In this document: positions 11,448-22,828 of the stretch, in pieces
Layout of the letters: each line of letters begins with the position of its first letter
Position numbering within the stretch: position 1 is the stretch's first letter
Assembly (NCBI GenBank): GCA_003586115.2
Contig: QVOM02000042.1
Coordinates: 31,921,679 to 31,985,678 of the forward strand
Reading direction: 5' to 3'
Length of the DNA stretch: 64,000 bases
From: Salvator merianae
Lineage: Eukaryota > Chordata > Lepidosauria > Squamata > Teiidae
The notes under the pieces: generated by a model
Database searches by the model: none
What the model was told of the DNA's origin: nothing
The model's input: the letters and a program-made list of their open reading frames with translations, nothing else
Made by a program: the position numbers and the translations under genes

Positions 11448-14140
11448 CTCTTGTTTTCCAAAAGCTCTACCCAGCAACTCTGAATTTTCAGTCAGCCAGG
11501 CTTTTAGACAGCAATTTTGTCAAACAGGCTAAAAAGAAGGGAAGGGAGGGAGGAAAAAGAGGCTAGATTTCAAAACTTTAAAAATTTGGATCTCCATATT
11601 TCAATTAACTGGATCAAATTTGATTTTCCATCTAATGTTGACATACTCCAGTGGAATTGCTATACATCCAGATATTCTCTAAAATCTGACTTTCCAATTT
11701 CACAAATTCTGCCAGATTCAAATGACTGTCAAATTTTGGACATGTCTATATGAAGGAATTAATGCATCTGAGAATAATTAACCTAATTTAGTTACAAATG
11801 TGTGGGGGAGAAACTGAAATATTTAGTTTGGCAATCACATTTCCAAGCCTTTAAGGTCTATTATAAAATACTATGAATGTTATAAAAGTTAAGACACTGT
11901 GGCTCAAGAGATTTGAGAAAATTGTTGCCCATGAGTAAGAGCTCTTCAACCTGCTGCAGTTGAAGCACTATAGCAGAACATGGCATCTGTGCTCTTCCTA
12001 CACATTTAATGTACAACAAGGAACAGTATCGTGCAGACACTACACCCTTATGGTACATTCAAAGCAGCACACAGGTGCTATGCAGATCTTGCCTAAGAGG
12101 CACCAAAACATTCCTGCTGCTACTGCTATCAACCTCAGCCTAACTTCAGCCATCCTGGTGTTTCGTCTATCTTCCTCAGGAGAAGCAGCAGAACAGCTGT
12201 CATTGCTCTCATTAAATCCTTGAATCTTCTTCTTATCCTTAGGTCAATCCTGAATTGAGCAAGTGTCTGCATAAATGACGAGGTTGGGATTGACTCATCC
12301 AAACTATATAAATAAAATGATTCCAGAGTTCAGAAATGAACCTGGAAGATATCTAAATCACAGAATTGACAAGTACATAAGCTTGACTGACTTGTTTTAC
12401 TTTTTTCATCACTGCTGCATGGATCACGTATTTAAAATTACCCTGTAGGTAGCAGATGGGATATTGACATTTTGGGTACTTGACCATTATAAATTTATTC
12501 CTTTCACAGAGATGTTTGGAGAAAATAGAAATCAGATCCATGAACACTAGTTATACCATGTTAATTAAGAAGCCTAGTTGATTAAAGTAACTTCTAAGGA
12601 TTCAAGCCAGTCTACTTAGCGAGTTCCCAATGCATTATTCATTGTGCAAACAATGAGTGACAACTGAGTCATTCTAGGGAAGCTTATGAGGAGATATACG
12701 TTGTGCTTCTTGATAGCTTAATGAAATTGTACTTGGAAAGGCAACTCTTGGTGTTGCCATAGAGATATATTGTTGACTATATAGTTTTAAGATGGTTCAG
12801 AAGCATGATGGAAAACCTTGCTCTTAGTTTCAGAAAGGATCACAAATATCATAAGCAATCATTGCTTTTTTTTTTTTTTTTTTTTTTTTTGAAGAGAAAG
12901 AAATCATAAGTCAAATAGATTCTATCTGTTGTATTTTATGGTTTTGATGGATATGAAAAGGATTATTCAGACCACTGGGTGTTCTTTGCTCAGATCCCTG
13001 CAAATACCCTTTGTGGTCTCCTGCTGTTTGCTTTTCAGTTACATCCAAAGGAGGTAACAGAAAAGGTTTACATTTTTGTTTGAATGACAGGTGTCAACTT
13101 ATTTATTGCACATTCTAATCAATATTTGATCTCGTAGGATCAAATTTATATTTAGGATTATATTCCTTTGTCAAGTTAGAGAACTCAGTATTTATTTTTA
13201 TTTTATCTTATTAAAAGCTTGACTTAGAATCTTGAATTGTGTCCATTTCACTTTATCATACTACCTCTGGTCAGTATATTAACTATATATTACTACTACA
13301 TCTACTAAAGATAAGGTATTAGAAGTGAGAGACTTGTCTTAACATTTTCTGTATGCCCTATTAATGGGTCCTATTCCATAATGAAACACTACAAGTTCCA
13401 AATTCCAAGTAAACTGTTGAATAAGTAGGAAATATATTCACTGGCTGCTATATCCCATAATTTTTCCTACCATTTTTCTATGTTGAGTGTTGTAGTTGCT
13501 TTCCAGTTTTGTGTGATTGTTAAGTGTGCTACTGTTAACATAAATTTAATCAATTTTTATGCAAAATTTGCCCATTGTTTCCTCTAAATAACACCAGAAA
13601 GCTTAATTCTGCAGAATGATCTAGGTTTATACAAATTCCTAATGAATTAGCTTCCAAAAATCTTGATTTTTTTTTTTAGTAGTCCCACCTCTTGTAGATT
13701 TTTTTTCTTTAAACAATGCCAGTGAAAGGATGCAACTGAATTATAGAATGCAATGTCTGTACCATTTGTATATTATTTCTCTGATTTTTACTGCTTTGCT
13801 TACAGAATGCTGTTTTAGAAGAAGCTGTTGCCATTCCATATCTTCTAGCAATATTCTAGTCCATCACCCAAGACTCTTGTAGTCCGTTAAGGTGTAAAGT
13901 TTGTCAAAGTGTCAAATCATGACTAGACAAGTCTGTCTCCACCTAATCCTGAAAGGGGTCCCCTCCCTCTCTAGAGAAGTTACAGGGCTTTTAGTGAAAC
14001 AAAAATATCCACTTAAGTGAAGTAAAGCAAACGAAAAACCTATATTATTTCCAAGAAAAGGAAAGGCTATTTTAACCAGAAAGCTCTATCTCCTTCCTTC
14101 ACACCCTTATTTTGAATGTATTTTCAGTCACCTTCAGTCT
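11448..14140. other. AT-rich stretch without recognised gene
   Basis: About 2.7 kb with no supported gene or element. It contains a pure T tract at 12866-12890 (25 T) and smaller T tracts near 13668. The T tract could be the inverted poly(A) of a retroposon, but no body is recognised next to it. Confidence 0.6.
12866..12890. repeat. Poly(T) tract, 25 bp
   Basis: An uninterrupted T run. Confidence 0.97.
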
Positions 14141-14221
14141 CTTCTTCATGAGTATAGAATTTTATTCCACCTACCGCCCACTTAGCTGTAGGTGGAATAA
14201 AATTCTATACTCATAAAGAAG
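14141..14221. repeat. Near-perfect hairpin: 34-bp stem, 13-base loop
   Basis: 14141-14174 pairs with 14188-14221, with one mismatch in 34 positions. The loop is CGCCCACTTAGCT. The size resembles a miRNA precursor, and also the core of a very short palindromic transposon. Both strands would fold. I see no promoter or flanking gene that decides between them. Confidence 0.85.
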
Positions 14222-14297
14222 TATACATGTGCTGTAATTTGAGGACACGATAAAGGACGCATCCTATTTTGTATGTTGATAGCCCACAAACCTTCCA

Positions 14298-14739
14298 TAA
14301 GGACAAACAGTTCAGAAGCCCAGCCCATATGTTGGTGAGAGGAAGGTGAGTAGTGAAGTAGATTATAGGTAGCACTCTCCTGCCTTCATTGTTCTACTCA
14401 TTCTTCTGGCTTACTCTCCCAATCAGCTTTACGTTGGTAGGGGATGCATATTCCATTGTGATCCCAGCGTTTGTGATCCTTCTTGCTCCCCTTGCCAAGC
14501 CTGTATGTAACAGGAAACCCCCCCAAAAACAGGGATTATGGAAACCCTCGGATAGCAATGGGCAATGTGAAAATGCCCTTGTGACACCTGTGTGGACACT
14601 CCCAGCTGCAAAGCACGAGGGGGTAGACAGGGGATTATATAAAGGGATGGAGGCAGATGAGTGTTACCTGTTCTCTCCTTCAGTACTCACCTTCCTCTCA
14701 ACTTCATAAAAGGCCAGGCTTGTGAACTGTTCATCCTTA
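14298..14739. mobile_element. Element with long imperfect terminal inverted repeats (about 100 bp)
   Basis: The left arm starts TAAGGACAAACAGTTCAGAAG and the right arm, inverted, starts TAAGGATGAACAGTTCACAAG. Pairing continues with gaps through GAGAGGAAGGTGAGTA and beyond for roughly 100 bp. The spacer has no recognisable coding frame. Eight-bp flanks do not match. A TA dinucleotide is present at both ends, so either a TA-target DNA transposon or an old hAT-like element is possible. Confidence 0.6.
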
Positions 14740-15926
14740 CAAATCAAGCCCTTTTTGGGACGTTCACATGTTCTAAATAGCATACACTATCTCTGATGTA
14801 CCTCCCAATTCTTTCGTCATTGTATTGAAGGCAATTCTGTCCTAGAATTGAAGGTGTAGAAGTAAATGATCCTGTAGCCATCAGAGCACAGACATTCTTA
14901 CTATATACAAATGGACATGGATCCCATGAAATATAAGTCAGAAAGGTTTCAAATACAGGGAAACTAACCAGAATCTTGGACCCTGTAGAATTGCTTGCAT
15001 CCATTTTTTTAAAAAAATGCCTGCATGTAAAAAGAGCAACCTTTTCTGTATCTCTTGAATAAGTTAGCCTGACTCCTTGAGTCAGCTCAGGAAATTACAC
15101 ATTAATGGTTAACAAAAGATTGGGCAAATATCTGGCCATCAACTAGTCCTATTGTTCAAGCCTACATCTTGAGAACGTCTCATTAAGAATGCAAACAGCA
15201 CAATTTAAGCTCATCAACCAGTGTAGTTGTCTGTTTATCTCTCTACGTGACCAAATACACATCTTTGCCCAACTAAAAGGAAGTAAGGAAAAAGAATATA
15301 AAAGTTCAGGTTTTTCTATTAGGAAATTAGCAGAAGAAGAAGAGAGCAGCAGCAGAAGAGAGGAAGAAGCATTATAGAGAAGAAGAATGATCATCTATCT
15401 CAGCCCCATTTTACCTGGCTGAGAGCTGCCTTTACTTCCTTCCTGAAATGGAGAGGGAATGGATTTTTCTAAGAAGCTGCTTGATCCTACTTCTTGCTTG
15501 CAGTTCCCTTTTTCCTTTTTGAGCTGATTTCACTTAAAGAGGGATTCCATATCTTTCTCCATGCCCCTTGGCAAAAGAGCTGGTTTTTTTTCTCTAAAGG
15601 AGTAAGGTTTGTGGAGCTTTGTTCACATCCCATTATCAGATTTTTAACCCATTTTGCCTGCAAGAGACCTATGCATCTTTTCTCCCAAATCTTCTTTTTT
15701 GGTATGATGAAGATTTACCTGGAGGAGACTACAGATGGGTGAGATTTACCCCTCTAGTGCTAGGAACCTCTCTAGTCTCCATTGGTAGCTTCTCCCAGAC
15801 TCTCTCTCTCTTTCTTCTCCCCCTTCTACTCCTTTTACACACACTAAATAGGTCTCCTTACTTAAGCTTGGAGACAAGCCTTTTTATTTTCCTTTTCCAA
15901 ATGCCAAGCAACCTATCCTACCTATG
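14740..15926. other. Stretch without recognised gene; may be part of an LTR-like repeat
   Basis: It contains an AGAAGAAGAAGAGAGCAGCAGCAGAAG-type purine patch (about 15328-15365) and a pyrimidine-rich block at 15780-15840. A TATAAAAG box-like word lies near 15295. It precedes the LTR-like 3' segment and could be its upstream part. That is inference only. Confidence 0.35.
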
Positions 15927-16166
15927 AAACTAGCTGATTCTAACAAATTACATTGTTTATTACTATTTCTTTGGATTTCAATCTTTTTGCTGGGTTCTAA
16001 TAAAGATGCACCATTCTTTTCAAGAGTAACCTCCTCTTTATTTGCATTTTCTGTGTCAATTTAACGTTATTAAAACCAACCCCAAAAAATTGATCCCTAA
16101 AAAGGTTTAGTGCCTGGGTAAAGCTAATTTCCCCAAAACATTTTCCCCAGAGCACGGCCTGTAACA
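15927..16166 (+). repeat. LTR-like 3' segment, matched by an inverted copy at the window's right end
   Basis: It aligns base for base with few differences to the reverse complement of 63762-64000. Shared words include CTGATTCTAACAAATTAC, TTTCTTTGGATTTCAATC, CTTTATTTGCATTT and CCCAGAGC. It has an AATAAA word (about 16000) and ends GTAACA, which together suggest an R-U5-like LTR end. No target duplication or second LTR was found, so the class is unproven. Confidence 0.55.
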
Positions 16167-17273
16167 ATCCATAAAGCTATTTTACAAGGCTCTCAGAAAT
16201 TTGCAAGCAAAGGAATACAGGCAAAGAGTTAAGCATAAGCAGAAATATTTATGGCATAATACAAAAGGACTGTTATTTTCTTAAGCACTGGTCCTTTGAC
16301 AACCCTGAAATATAGCATTTTATAATTATAAGATTTTTACCCAATTAAAACCAAATAAACATCTGGAATACCTTTTATTTTCTTGAAGAGTTAAAAAACT
16401 AGAAAATAGGATTTCATCTCCCTTTCTTACAACTATTAACTATTAATTCTTTAACTAGGACATGTTACAAAATCAGCTTTTTTTCAACACCTTGATATAA
16501 AGTAAAATTATAAAATAACTAGTACCATAGTAATATAACTTACAAAATGATTTTTCATAAACAGTAATGTTCTCTATATAGCAAATAGATTTTGAATAAT
16601 ATATTTTGAAACCTTGTAGTTTCATTGATAGCCTTAAAAATACAACATAAATAGAAAAAAAATCCATGTGGTTCAATAAAGCATAAACAAACAAATATGA
16701 ACTTATTATTTTAATTTGACTTCATTACTAATTTGTAATCCAGATTACATTAGTTATTCTACTTGGTGTACCATGGGCTAAGATTTATTGTCCAATACCT
16801 TCTAGATTGTGCTCTTGACTTTCTCTGTTTTACTTCATCACTGCTATATAAATATCTCTTTTGTGTGATCTCATTCAGGTTTGAGCTCTGTGCTTGTCCA
16901 CAGTGGAAAACTAAGGATGCTTCCAGACATCAAGTAAACCCCACAATTCTGTCAGTATTGCATTGAGATCACCAGATACATCTGTGACCTTCCCAAAGTA
17001 ATGCTGGCTGCAGCACTCCAAAAAACCAGCAGTGATGCCATGTTTCTCCTAATAGTTTTCCTTACCTTCAGCTCTGGTGAGATGCATATGAGATTGCCTC
17101 AGGCAGACTTCCACAAGTCAGCCAAATGTGAGAGAAGGAACAAAAGAAAGGGGGTGAACATTTGATTGGCTTCCTGAAGTTCACCTCACCAGACACAAAA
17201 GTAATAACATCTATGCAGGGTTTGCTACTCATGTCTGGTAGGCTACAGGAGGATCCAATTATGGAATTTTTTA
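16167..17273. other. AT-rich stretch without recognised gene
   Basis: No supported gene or repeat. ORFs are short and A/T-driven. Confidence 0.6.
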
Positions 17274-17310
<37 letters not shown>

Positions 17311-17331
17311 CCTATCTACCTACCTATCTTC
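17274..17331. repeat. (TATC)n microsatellite
   Basis: About ten TATC units, degenerating into TACC/TATC units at the right. Confidence 0.97.
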
Positions 17332-20300
17332 TATCCCTCGCTGTCTGAAGACAACCTAAAAGTACACAACCATTTGATCAGACTCCATAAACCCTCTATA
17401 ATGTCCACAGGCCTATTCCTGAGAGGTAAATTTGGGAAAGACAGAATACCACTTATTTAGGAATCCTTTTGTATCCTGAAACATTATATTCTCCCTTTAG
17501 TCATCTCTGAAAAGTTTGAAAAGACATTGTAGACTAAAGATTTAAAACAGCATAGAACAGAGCAAAAAGTTATGTGTGGAATAAAGGGAATCAACTAAAA
17601 TTTCTCACATTATTAAATTTATCAGATGCTAAACTATGTAATTTGACATGACAGCAGACACAACTTCTTTTGCAAGAGTTAGCATTGTTGACAAAGAAGT
17701 CTTGTTACCAGCTGTAGTCTAGATGTGTATTATGTGGGGCAATTAGGTAGTCTAACTATGAACCACAGTGAGATCTTTAGGGCTTATGGCTTTAATAATG
17801 ACAGATTGGCAAGTACTCCATTAAAACAGTGCAAGCAGCAGGCAAGATAGACTCCATAAGGCAGTTTCTTCAATAAAGAAAATATTTTTATTAAGATAGC
17901 AGCATCAAAAGAGGAAAATTGCAATTTCTGGTGGGCGCTGTGCAAAACACTTCAAAGAGATAAATATACAAGCAAAAGGGAATCCCAATGAATGGTGTAG
18001 GCACAAAGCAACCAAATAAGGAGTAACATGGCACAGGAAAAAAATATCTGAGGTGAATTTTGGCAGTTTGGAAGACACAGAGAAGAGGAAGGAAAGAACC
18101 TGACCTAAAAATACTACCTAACCAGGAGCTTTAACCTAAGCAAGGCAATTGGTTCTCATCCTTGCTGTTGTGAAATGGACTTGGGAGTGATATTCTGGGA
18201 TAACTTCTTTTCTGGATGGAAGACCAGGGGAGAAGAGAGAGCTGTTCCTGGGGTCTTATTTTTATATTCTCTAAATCTGGGGGCAGAGACCCTGCCGCAC
18301 AATCCAGCCCAGGAGATGGGGGGTAGAGGTTCCATACAGGTGAATGCCAATCTCAAAGTGGGAAGAAAGGTGGGAAAATTAAAGAAAGAGAAGGTACAAC
18401 CCATGAGACCAGAGCTGGAGCTTTCATACAGGTGAATGTGAAGGAGGGGCTAGCTAGAGGAACAGCAGGGAAAGGAACAAAGGACATATGTATCTCAGGA
18501 CAATCTGGCTTCAGGACAAAGAAGAGTTTGGTTACACATCCAAGTTGATGACTTGGCTCCACTGCAGACAATGATCCAATCAGACTATGAACAGTAGTTT
18601 CAATCTGAACACTTTAACCCTATCCAGCATTCCAGATAAAGATCTCTGTGATATTTACTGTTACCAATAAATATCTTGGTAGCTCCTATTCTATAGTATG
18701 TTGTTTTCCTCACAGAATTCATTCACATTTCTACTTACAAAGATAAATAGATTATTACTTGTCTGGCCATCCTTTGCAAATGCAGATTTCCTCAACTTCT
18801 TCTCTGCAGGCAAACAACTTGTTTTGCAATGCTTTCCTTACTTCCAGAATAGAGGCTTGTACTTTTAAAATATATTTTTAGATCTTTGACATGGCCTGAT
18901 ACAGAAATCTCAGGTTTTCTGATCAGAATTCTGTACTTCCAGCCTGAATGCCAATAATATGCCAATTGTACAGTATTCATATAATGTCTAGGGCTGTCTG
19001 TGACTCAGCAGAGCTGTGCCTTGGCTGGAACTTTATTTTACAAGAAGGGGATTCTGGGAAGCACATGGCTACAGTCTCACATTTGATTTGGTCTTTGATA
19101 TCTTAAATGTTTCTTCCAACTTAGAAAAACAGTCTCTCCAGTCGCACTGAAGATATTTGTTATACCAAATATCAAGCCAACTATTTTTCAATCCATTCTG
19201 CTGAATTGATTTTAAATACTTTCTGTTTGTCATGGAAAAGCAAATGTTTAGGTTACACACTGTAAAGTTTTAAGTGGGTTAAGGTTTGATTCACCTTGAA
19301 GCATTGGGGGTGAAGGAGATGCAAACCTGGTAAAACAAATATTGATTAGAGGCTAGAAAGAATGAGTCTGAGTAGCCCCAGGAGAGGATAAGCTTGGCTG
19401 TATGGATTGCTTTCTACTGCAATATTGTCAATAGAACAGAAGTTTAAAATTCTGACAGGGTTTTCTAAAAAGCCTATTTAAAGATAAATGTCTAGAAGGT
19501 GTGTCTAATTACTCTTTGGTACTGTTACTGTTAGTCACTCCTCATTCCTCATCACATGTCTTCTGGGGTCTTTAAAATATAATCCTGACTCATGGTGCTA
19601 AAACACAATCACTCTATCATAAATATGCTAGAAACTTCAATCTACTCTGTTCTACCCATCCACACAACTAATAGAGGCAACTACTGGAAGGGAGATGATA
19701 ATTTTAGAGTGTGGTTGCTGATCTACAGTTTCCTCATTTATTGCTATTGATTATGTATGTGTTTTGGTTTGGCTTATTCCACACTGCACTCCCTAGCATT
19801 GCCTTATTTCTAGGCTTCCCAGATCCGTGCTGTGCTGGGAAGTGAATGGAAAGCTTGGCATGATCTATTTCTTTATTGTGACAAGCTGCTGTTTGACTGG
19901 GTTAATGATATAGGCCATAATGACTTGAAGCTACTAGGAGTTGTAATTCCGTAGTATCAAAAGGCTACACATTTCTCATTCCTACTGTAAAAAAATAATA
20001 ATGATATTATCAACCAAAAATCTGCTATATAATATTTTTCCTATACCCTAGATTTGCAATTCAGCATATATATTTATGCAAACTAAAGAATAGGTGTGCC
20101 ACTTAGTTGAGGAAGAGATGATCTAAACCCCATAAAGTGACATTAGGTATGGTTACCAATACATCATTTTGGGTGATAGTTGGGCCATCTCAGGGAGTAG
20201 TAGTAGTAATAGTAGTACGTGTGTGAGTGTGTGTGAATGGACAGCCCCCTGGAAACCTATCTCCCAGGCTATCTGGGGAGGCAATTCTAAGGACTAGTGA

Positions 20301-20399
20301 TGCATAGGTTCTCCTTTTCCTAAGGACCAGTGATGGATAAAACCCAAATAATGTTGAGAGAGGTTGGCCTCAGCTTCTCCAGGCCTTTTACTGTATAAG
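17332..20399. other. About 3 kb without recognised gene
   Basis: No supported gene. 17870-18720 contains AATAAA words in both orientations (17871, 18667) and two copies of a CATACAGGTGAATG word about 100 bp apart, so an old LTR is possible but not demonstrated. A minus-strand 63-codon frame at 19069-19260 reads protein-like but has no family match I recognise. A short AGT-triplet run lies at 20197-20217. Confidence 0.45.
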
Positions 20400-20747
20400 A
20401 CAGTGAAATGCTGTCCACAGCTTGATCAGGAGCAGCTGGATAACTCCTGATCAGCAATGTTCACACCCTCTTTCAAGTGTAAATGTTGCAAGTGAGTGGG
20501 ATGAAGTGGTTGCAGTTGCAGCTATGGCTGCGCAGTTGCACACCGTATCCCAATCACCATGGCAATGGCTGGACATTGCAATAGCCCCTGTCATGGTTGT
20601 CACACCTGCCATCCACATTTCAAGTGCTGGAGGCCCAGTACAGGGTTGTTCCAGCCCTCAAAGTGGGAATGGCCATCACACTGCTGAGTCTTGTACAGAC
20701 TAAAATAGTATTTTATACCATTCTAGGCTGTAAGTGCAAAAAGGCCC
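20400..20747. mobile_element. hAT-like MITE, TTTGCACTTAC end group, partial
   Basis: The right end TAAGTGCAAAAAGGCCCT is the inverted form of the group terminus. The interior CCAGCCCTCAAAGTG aligns with CCAGCCCTCACAGTG in the element at 33014-33428. The left boundary is not resolved and may be truncated. No ORF of significance. Confidence 0.5.
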
Positions 20748-21348
20748 TTCAAGTCTTAGTCTATTCCTGCTCCTATCTGTCTCTTATTCCTATTTTGTCT
20801 GCTACATTCTTAATTTCTTTTTTATTCATATGTTTTTAAAGCACACTCTTGTACATCACAAGAAGAAAGTCATAATTTTAACAATTTTAACATATGGCAT
20901 GTATTTAAGTTTTCTATTTGAATATGCACAATATTCAGTGAATTTTAATCATATAATTGTTTCTCCATAATAAACACAAATAATTACTACTTTAATTAAA
21001 ACAGTACCAGTCTCTGCCATGTTAAGAAAAAACAGGGCTTTTCCCTTCTTCTCTCTCTTTTAACAAACACTGTGAATAGATAATATGATATTTACTCATG
21101 CAGTGTAGCAAGTAAAATGTCTGAAAATTATTTTTTCCACATGGAGAAATCTGGCAGGATGTATATAATGCAGGTCTCATAGTTCAGCAGCCAGTATTGG
21201 ATTGCAATCTTTGAATCTCTACCCTGTAAAGATGATAGAGCTGGGGAAACAAGATGCTTTTAAAAAGAGTGAGTGAGTGAATGAATGAGTAAGAGAGAAT
21301 ATGAGAGTGTGCACTGATGAATAATTCAGAACCATGCTTTTCAAATTA
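20748..21348. other. AT-rich stretch without recognised gene
   Basis: Nothing supported. Confidence 0.6.
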
Positions 21349-21434
21349 TTTATATATATATATAAATACACACACACACACACACACATATATATGCACA
21401 CACGCACACACACACACACACATATATATATAGT
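21349..21434. repeat. (TA)n(CA)n compound microsatellite
   Basis: Alternating TA and CA runs, followed by GTACGTACGCGTA, a stretch of alternating purine-pyrimidine. Confidence 0.95.
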
Positions 21435-22352
21435 GTGTACGTACGCGTATGTGTTGGTTTGAAAAAAATATTCTTGAGCTTTCCGTGTTATTTCTTAATG
21501 CTCCTTTGAAATACACACAGATGCAAAATTATCTTATTGTCATTAATCGGTATTATTATCAGCAGGAAAGGAAGAAGCATCAAGTCATATCCAATCCTGT
21601 AGTTATTATTGAGAAAAATAGGTTATACTGAATAAATCATACCATGAATTCTGAGTTTTAATGCACTTAGTCAGTTTTCAGCAACATTCCCCATAAATAT
21701 TTTGCTTGCAACAAGGGACAATATAGATTCAGTTACTGCTAATACCACAGCTTCTGTCCCAATTTCAGGAAGAGGGGCAAAGGAGTCACAAAGACATGCA
21801 ACAAATCATCAGCCTGCTCCTCTTGCAGCAGAATTATACTTAAAATATTCCTATGTTAAGCCTTTACAGAATGAAAAAAAAAATCTGGGTATATGACAAA
21901 GTGAAATGTATAGGCATATATTTTTCTTGTCTGAGGAAAAAAAAAAGTGCTCTTTTAACATGCATATTTAGATTTTTATGTGTTTATTCAAAATGTGAGA
22001 TTTTTCTTGAATGTTAAATTGCAGCAATAAAAATACAGAAATGTTGAACAATGCATAGATGCATATTTTTTTTAGATGGGGACAAAAAGCTGCATTAAAA
22101 AAAGATAGAAGAAAAACCTGCTCATTTAATTTACATCTGCATCACTAAATGAAAGATAAAGATTGTACAACTAATAACTTAGATGTTTGCAGATTCATTT
22201 CTATTCAACTATCCGATTTACTTGTTTTTACAGTTGCAAAGAAGTTCATTTTTTTCAACAATAGTTCAGTAGATCTAAATAAATTTTAATACAGTCCATA
22301 TGAAAAACTTCTGTGCAAACTCACCTTGGAGATCAACTTCTGTGAATATATT
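21435..22352. other. AT-rich stretch without recognised gene
   Basis: Nothing supported; several short poly(A) and poly(T) runs. Confidence 0.6.
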
Positions 22353-22828
22353 GGGTCTGTTCATGCTTAACGAGAGGAATGTTCCTGTCCTCTTGCTAGT
22401 CAGGTGCTTTCACACTCGTGAACGGAAGCAGCAGCCCTGAATTGCACCGAAGCCCACCTGATGCTCACCTGAAGCTAGGTAAGGCTGATGCAGTAATTTG
22501 TAGTCCTGATTCTGACTTGCACGATCAGGTGCAGATCAGGAGAGGTCTCTTCGCACTGCTTCTGGGTTTGAAATGTCGTCAGGGAGGGGCCCGCTTCGAA
22601 AACATCTCTCTCTCTTTGAATTCCTCGCTCTATCTTTGCATTCGTGCCTCTATGATTCCTGAAATCACTTCCTGCCTAGTACATTTCTGTTGGCACTACT
22701 CCCTCTGCTGGTCCACTTGCAGTCTTTTCCATTGCTGGCAAGTACAAACCACACCCACTAGACTTCATCTTCACTGGCCTGAAGCCTGCTAATTGTTCTG
22801 TTCCTATCCTGTAAGTGCGAAAACGTCC
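22353..22828. mobile_element. hAT-like MITE, GGCCTGTTCACACTTA end group
   Basis: The left end is GGGTCTGTTCATGCTTAAC and the right end GTAAGTGCGAAAACGTCC, in inverted relationship. The interior aligns with 35674-36248: both have AAGCCCACCTGA, a TAGTC-CTGAT block, GATCAG-TG-AGATCAGG, and a GGGTTTGAAATG / AGGTTCAAAATG segment in the same order. The internal ORF is not conserved as protein. Exact ends and target duplication are uncertain. Confidence 0.65.
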
